Part shown: positions 61,701-64,000 of the stretch, piece by piece
Layout of the letters: the number at the start of each line of letters is the position of its first letter
How positions within the stretch are numbered: position 1 is the stretch's first letter
From: Glandiceps talaboti
Lineage: Eukaryota > Hemichordata > Enteropneusta > Spengelidae
DNA: 64,000 nucleotides
Direction: 5' to 3'
Assembly (NCBI RefSeq): GCF_964340395.1
Contig: NC_135560.1
Location: 16,474,598 to 16,538,597, forward strand
Position numbers and translations under genes: made by a program
Notes under the pieces: model-generated
What the model was told of the DNA's origin: nothing
What the model saw: the letters and a program-made list of their open reading frames with translations, nothing else
The model's database searches: none

Positions 61701-62208
61701 AACAGGACCACAACCATAGGAATAGTTACATGTAAATGATGGTATATATTGCAAAAATGAAAACTGGGAAGTGTAGGCAAGTTAAGAAACATTCGAAAAA
61801 TGTATGTAAATAGGCTAAGCAACAAGACCATGCCCATAGCAACAGCCAAATACAGTTGTGCTACATTGATGCTATTTTGTGTAATGGTGACTATAATACA
61901 AAAGTACAATATTTTACCAACTTTCTGTGCGAAATATGTTCTGTAATGTGTGTGAGTCATCATGTGAAACCACTAACCACTTAATTACTTTGCTAAAACA
62001 AAACTACATAGTGGAAGGGCTGAACAGCCGAACCACTTCTACACATGTTACAAAAAACAAACAAAAAAAAAAACCAACAAAAAACAAAAAACAGTGGAGC
62101 TATTCTGACTGATAAGTTGCTTGTACAGAAGGTAAAAATGGAATAATGTTGGTAACATTTTGACTTCTATTTCAGAACTTTGCCTGGAGACCCAAGATTA
62201 TATATTTA

Positions 62209-63256
62209 AGCAATAACCCCCGCCGAAGGCGGGTAAACACGAGATTTTGGTACAATTCGCGACATATAGCACGAGCCGAATGGCGAGTGCTATATGGAGC
62301 GAATTGTACCAAATTCGAGTGTATACCCGCCTTCGGCGGGGGTTATTGCTATTATATTATATCAAAATATGTGTCTATTTCTTCTAAATGTGATTCTGTG
62401 GTTATTTATATGCCTGAAAAGGCGAATTCGCTCGTACAGAAAAAGATCGTCGGTAATAGATCGTCGGGAACGAGCATATATTTTGATGAGTGGATACGTT
62501 CACGTCGCCCATACACACACACTGCATGAACACAAACCATACACTGCATTGCATTGCATTGATAAATTACTTTATTTACATCATATAATGCTAACGAAAA
62601 CGCGTTGAAAACTAGAGCAACGAAGAAAACGGGACAAGAGGTCAAAGAAAGTAACAATTTTGTTTGGATATTTACATAAGAACAATACAATCTTGTACAC
62701 TGCTAAAAATAGATGTCTCGGCGTTGAATCAGTTGAATGGAGAAAGCTCGAGGCAGTAAATCAGAGACGCGACGTTACACAGTCTACTTTAATTTAATGG
62801 TTAACAAATTGAACATTGACTGAACCTGAAAATGTACAGTTTTGAAATAATCCTGACGCACTTGACTGATGGTTAAAAGTTAATTATAAATTGGTGTTGC
62901 TTGATTCAACGAGAGCAGGACGCTGACGGCTCGTTGCATGGGAGAACTTGTACGTTATCAGCCATGGCCAGTGATGTTGAAGCCACTGATCGATCGTTGC
63001 TTTCGATCGCAAGGTCATCAGTGGAATTATTTGGACTACTGTAACCCAAACTATTGTACAGGATACCTGACATACCTTTACTCTGAGGAAGTGTTAACTT
63101 ATTTGGTATAAGAACGAACACTAGCTTCTTTTTTGTGAGTACTATTCATGTGCTAGTTTAGGGGCCCATTTTACCACTGCCAGCCGTGGTAAAATGGGAT
63201 TTTACCACAGTTATTATCCAATCAGAATGGCCCATAGTAGCATGATATAATATAAT
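62209..63256. mobile_element. ~1.05-kb insertion specific to copy 2, with 142-bp palindrome
   Basis: Absent from copy 1, where the flanks join as TTATATA-TTTTTT-ATTTTACC. At the left is a palindrome (62,209-62,350) of two arms of about 64 bp starting AGCAATAACCCCCGCC, each containing the smaller hairpin CCCGCCGAAGGCGGG. Next comes a body bounded by the 14-bp inverted pair ATTATATTATATCA (62,351) and TGATATAATATAAT (63,243). A 13-bp hairpin CCCATTTTACCAC/GTGGTAAAATGGG sits at 63,165-63,198. No transposase is seen. A minus-strand open frame ending at 62,906 encodes a Ser/Asn-rich tail of unknown origin. No clear target-site duplication was found. Probably a non-autonomous element or nested elements. 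Confidence 0.8.
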
Positions 63257-63904
63257 TTTTATTTTACCTCCTTTGTAAACAAACTAACAGCGTATATTTA
63301 AACAGTTTATTACCAATGCACATTTCATGTTAAATGTATATTGTTGATAAAATAATTATTATTATTCACACATTTCTCAGGAAAGTGCCTCTGGAAATTC
63401 CAAAAATATTTAGGAAGCTGACGGCACAACAATTCTCACGTAACTTTTATTGTCATTGAACATATGTTATCCATATTTCCAATCCAGCAAGATTGTTTTG
63501 TGTCCACATTGCTCAAAGAAAGCATTGTGTAATGCAGGACTGTTTGTCAATCAAGTTGCTGTTCATGTCTTTGGGAGTAAGGTTTTCTTAGTAATAGCAT
63601 TTTCCAGGTAATTGTCTCCATAAAAAGAGAAGCAACATGAATGATCATATCACATTTTATAACTGAAATCTGAAACTTGGCAAAAATCTTAAAATAAAAT
63701 GAAAATAATCATACATCGATATTCTCAAATTATTTTTATTTATATCTTTTTATTTGGAGGTTGTCTGCAAGACTGTAGATGTCGTGTACACTTGAGCAGT
63801 GATCCTGCCATCTTTCCTGTGTGTACGTCAGAGTCAACCAGTCTACACCAAGCTTCAGAATCACTGTCTCCTTGTTGCTACGCCTCCATCACCAGACCAT
63901 TATC

Positions 63905-64000
63905 ATGCCATGTGCACAGACAATTTTCAAAATAGCAAAACATAGGACTATGTTAACGGTATTTATGTCAATGGTACTCCTAACTATTTTGCTATTGGCT
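63905..64000 (+). CDS. Second ST8Sia gene, first 32 codons (truncated by window)
   Basis: The reading frame is identical in start and layout to exon 1 at 46,556: cytoplasmic tail MPCAQTIFKIAKHRT, then the signal anchor. Two substitutions are seen in the anchor (I19V and V23M). The rest lies beyond the window. Whether the gene is complete cannot be known here. Confidence 0.8.
   Translation, partial: MPCAQTIFKIAKHRTMLTVFMSMVLLTILLLA

Larger units (their letters stand above)
57889..64000. repeat. Segmental duplication, copy 2
   Basis: Collinear with 41,452-46,735. Differences: five instead of nine minisatellite units; a single 91-bp unit; a longer (TTTTG)n near 60,679-60,717; a private insertion at 62,209-63,256; and about 59 bp extra near 63,567-63,630. 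It runs off the window inside ST8Sia exon 1. Confidence 0.9.

Overview
The window is metazoan nuclear DNA: AT-rich, intron-dense, full of microsatellites, foldback elements and recent tandem duplications. Three multi-exon genes could be assembled by eye, and each joined reading frame comes out as an exact multiple of three. An ST8Sia-type sialyltransferase, retained U12 introns and the general repeat texture suggest a marine invertebrate deuterostome (hemichordate, amphioxus or echinoderm grade). This is inference; the species cannot be fixed from the sequence alone.

Layout. 1-5,676: non-coding flank, probably 3' UTR and intergenic DNA of the first gene. 5,677-15,832 (minus): an HNRNPM/MYEF2-type RNA-binding protein, 15 coding exons, 630 aa, with an RS/RD-rich N-terminus, three RRMs and a Gly/Met-rich linker. 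15,833-16,199: a 367-bp head-to-head intergenic stretch, probably a shared bidirectional promoter. 16,200-41,118 (plus): POLR3A, the largest subunit of RNA polymerase III, 40 coding exons, 1,386 aa, complete. 41,452-46,735 and 57,889-64,000: two copies of a segmental duplication, each ending in the first exon of an ST8Sia gene. 46,556-53,765 (plus): the complete ST8Sia gene, 8 coding exons, 420 aa. 53,766-55,480: G/C-run-rich degenerate tandem repeats. 56,280-57,594 (minus): three orphan exons of the chaperonin gene CCT3. 63,905-64,000: start of the second ST8Sia copy, cut by the window end.

The most interesting signals are: four U12-type (minor spliceosome) introns, two AT-AC in POLR3A and two GT-AG in the HNRNPM gene, the latter at the same position and phase in RRM2 and RRM3; an 8-nt microexon in RRM1; an ST8Sia gene whose second exon is a diverged, frame-neutral duplicate of its sixth (sialylmotif L) exon; a roughly 1.05-kb insertion with a 142-bp palindrome present in only one duplicate; and a crowd of foldback elements, one a 356-bp near-perfect palindrome flanked by a copied 20-bp piece of exon.

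Functionally, the head-to-head HNRNPM and POLR3A genes are housekeeping RNA-processing and transcription genes. Both depend on the minor spliceosome, so U12 splicing efficiency could affect them together. The ST8Sia cluster is an expanding Golgi glycosylation locus.
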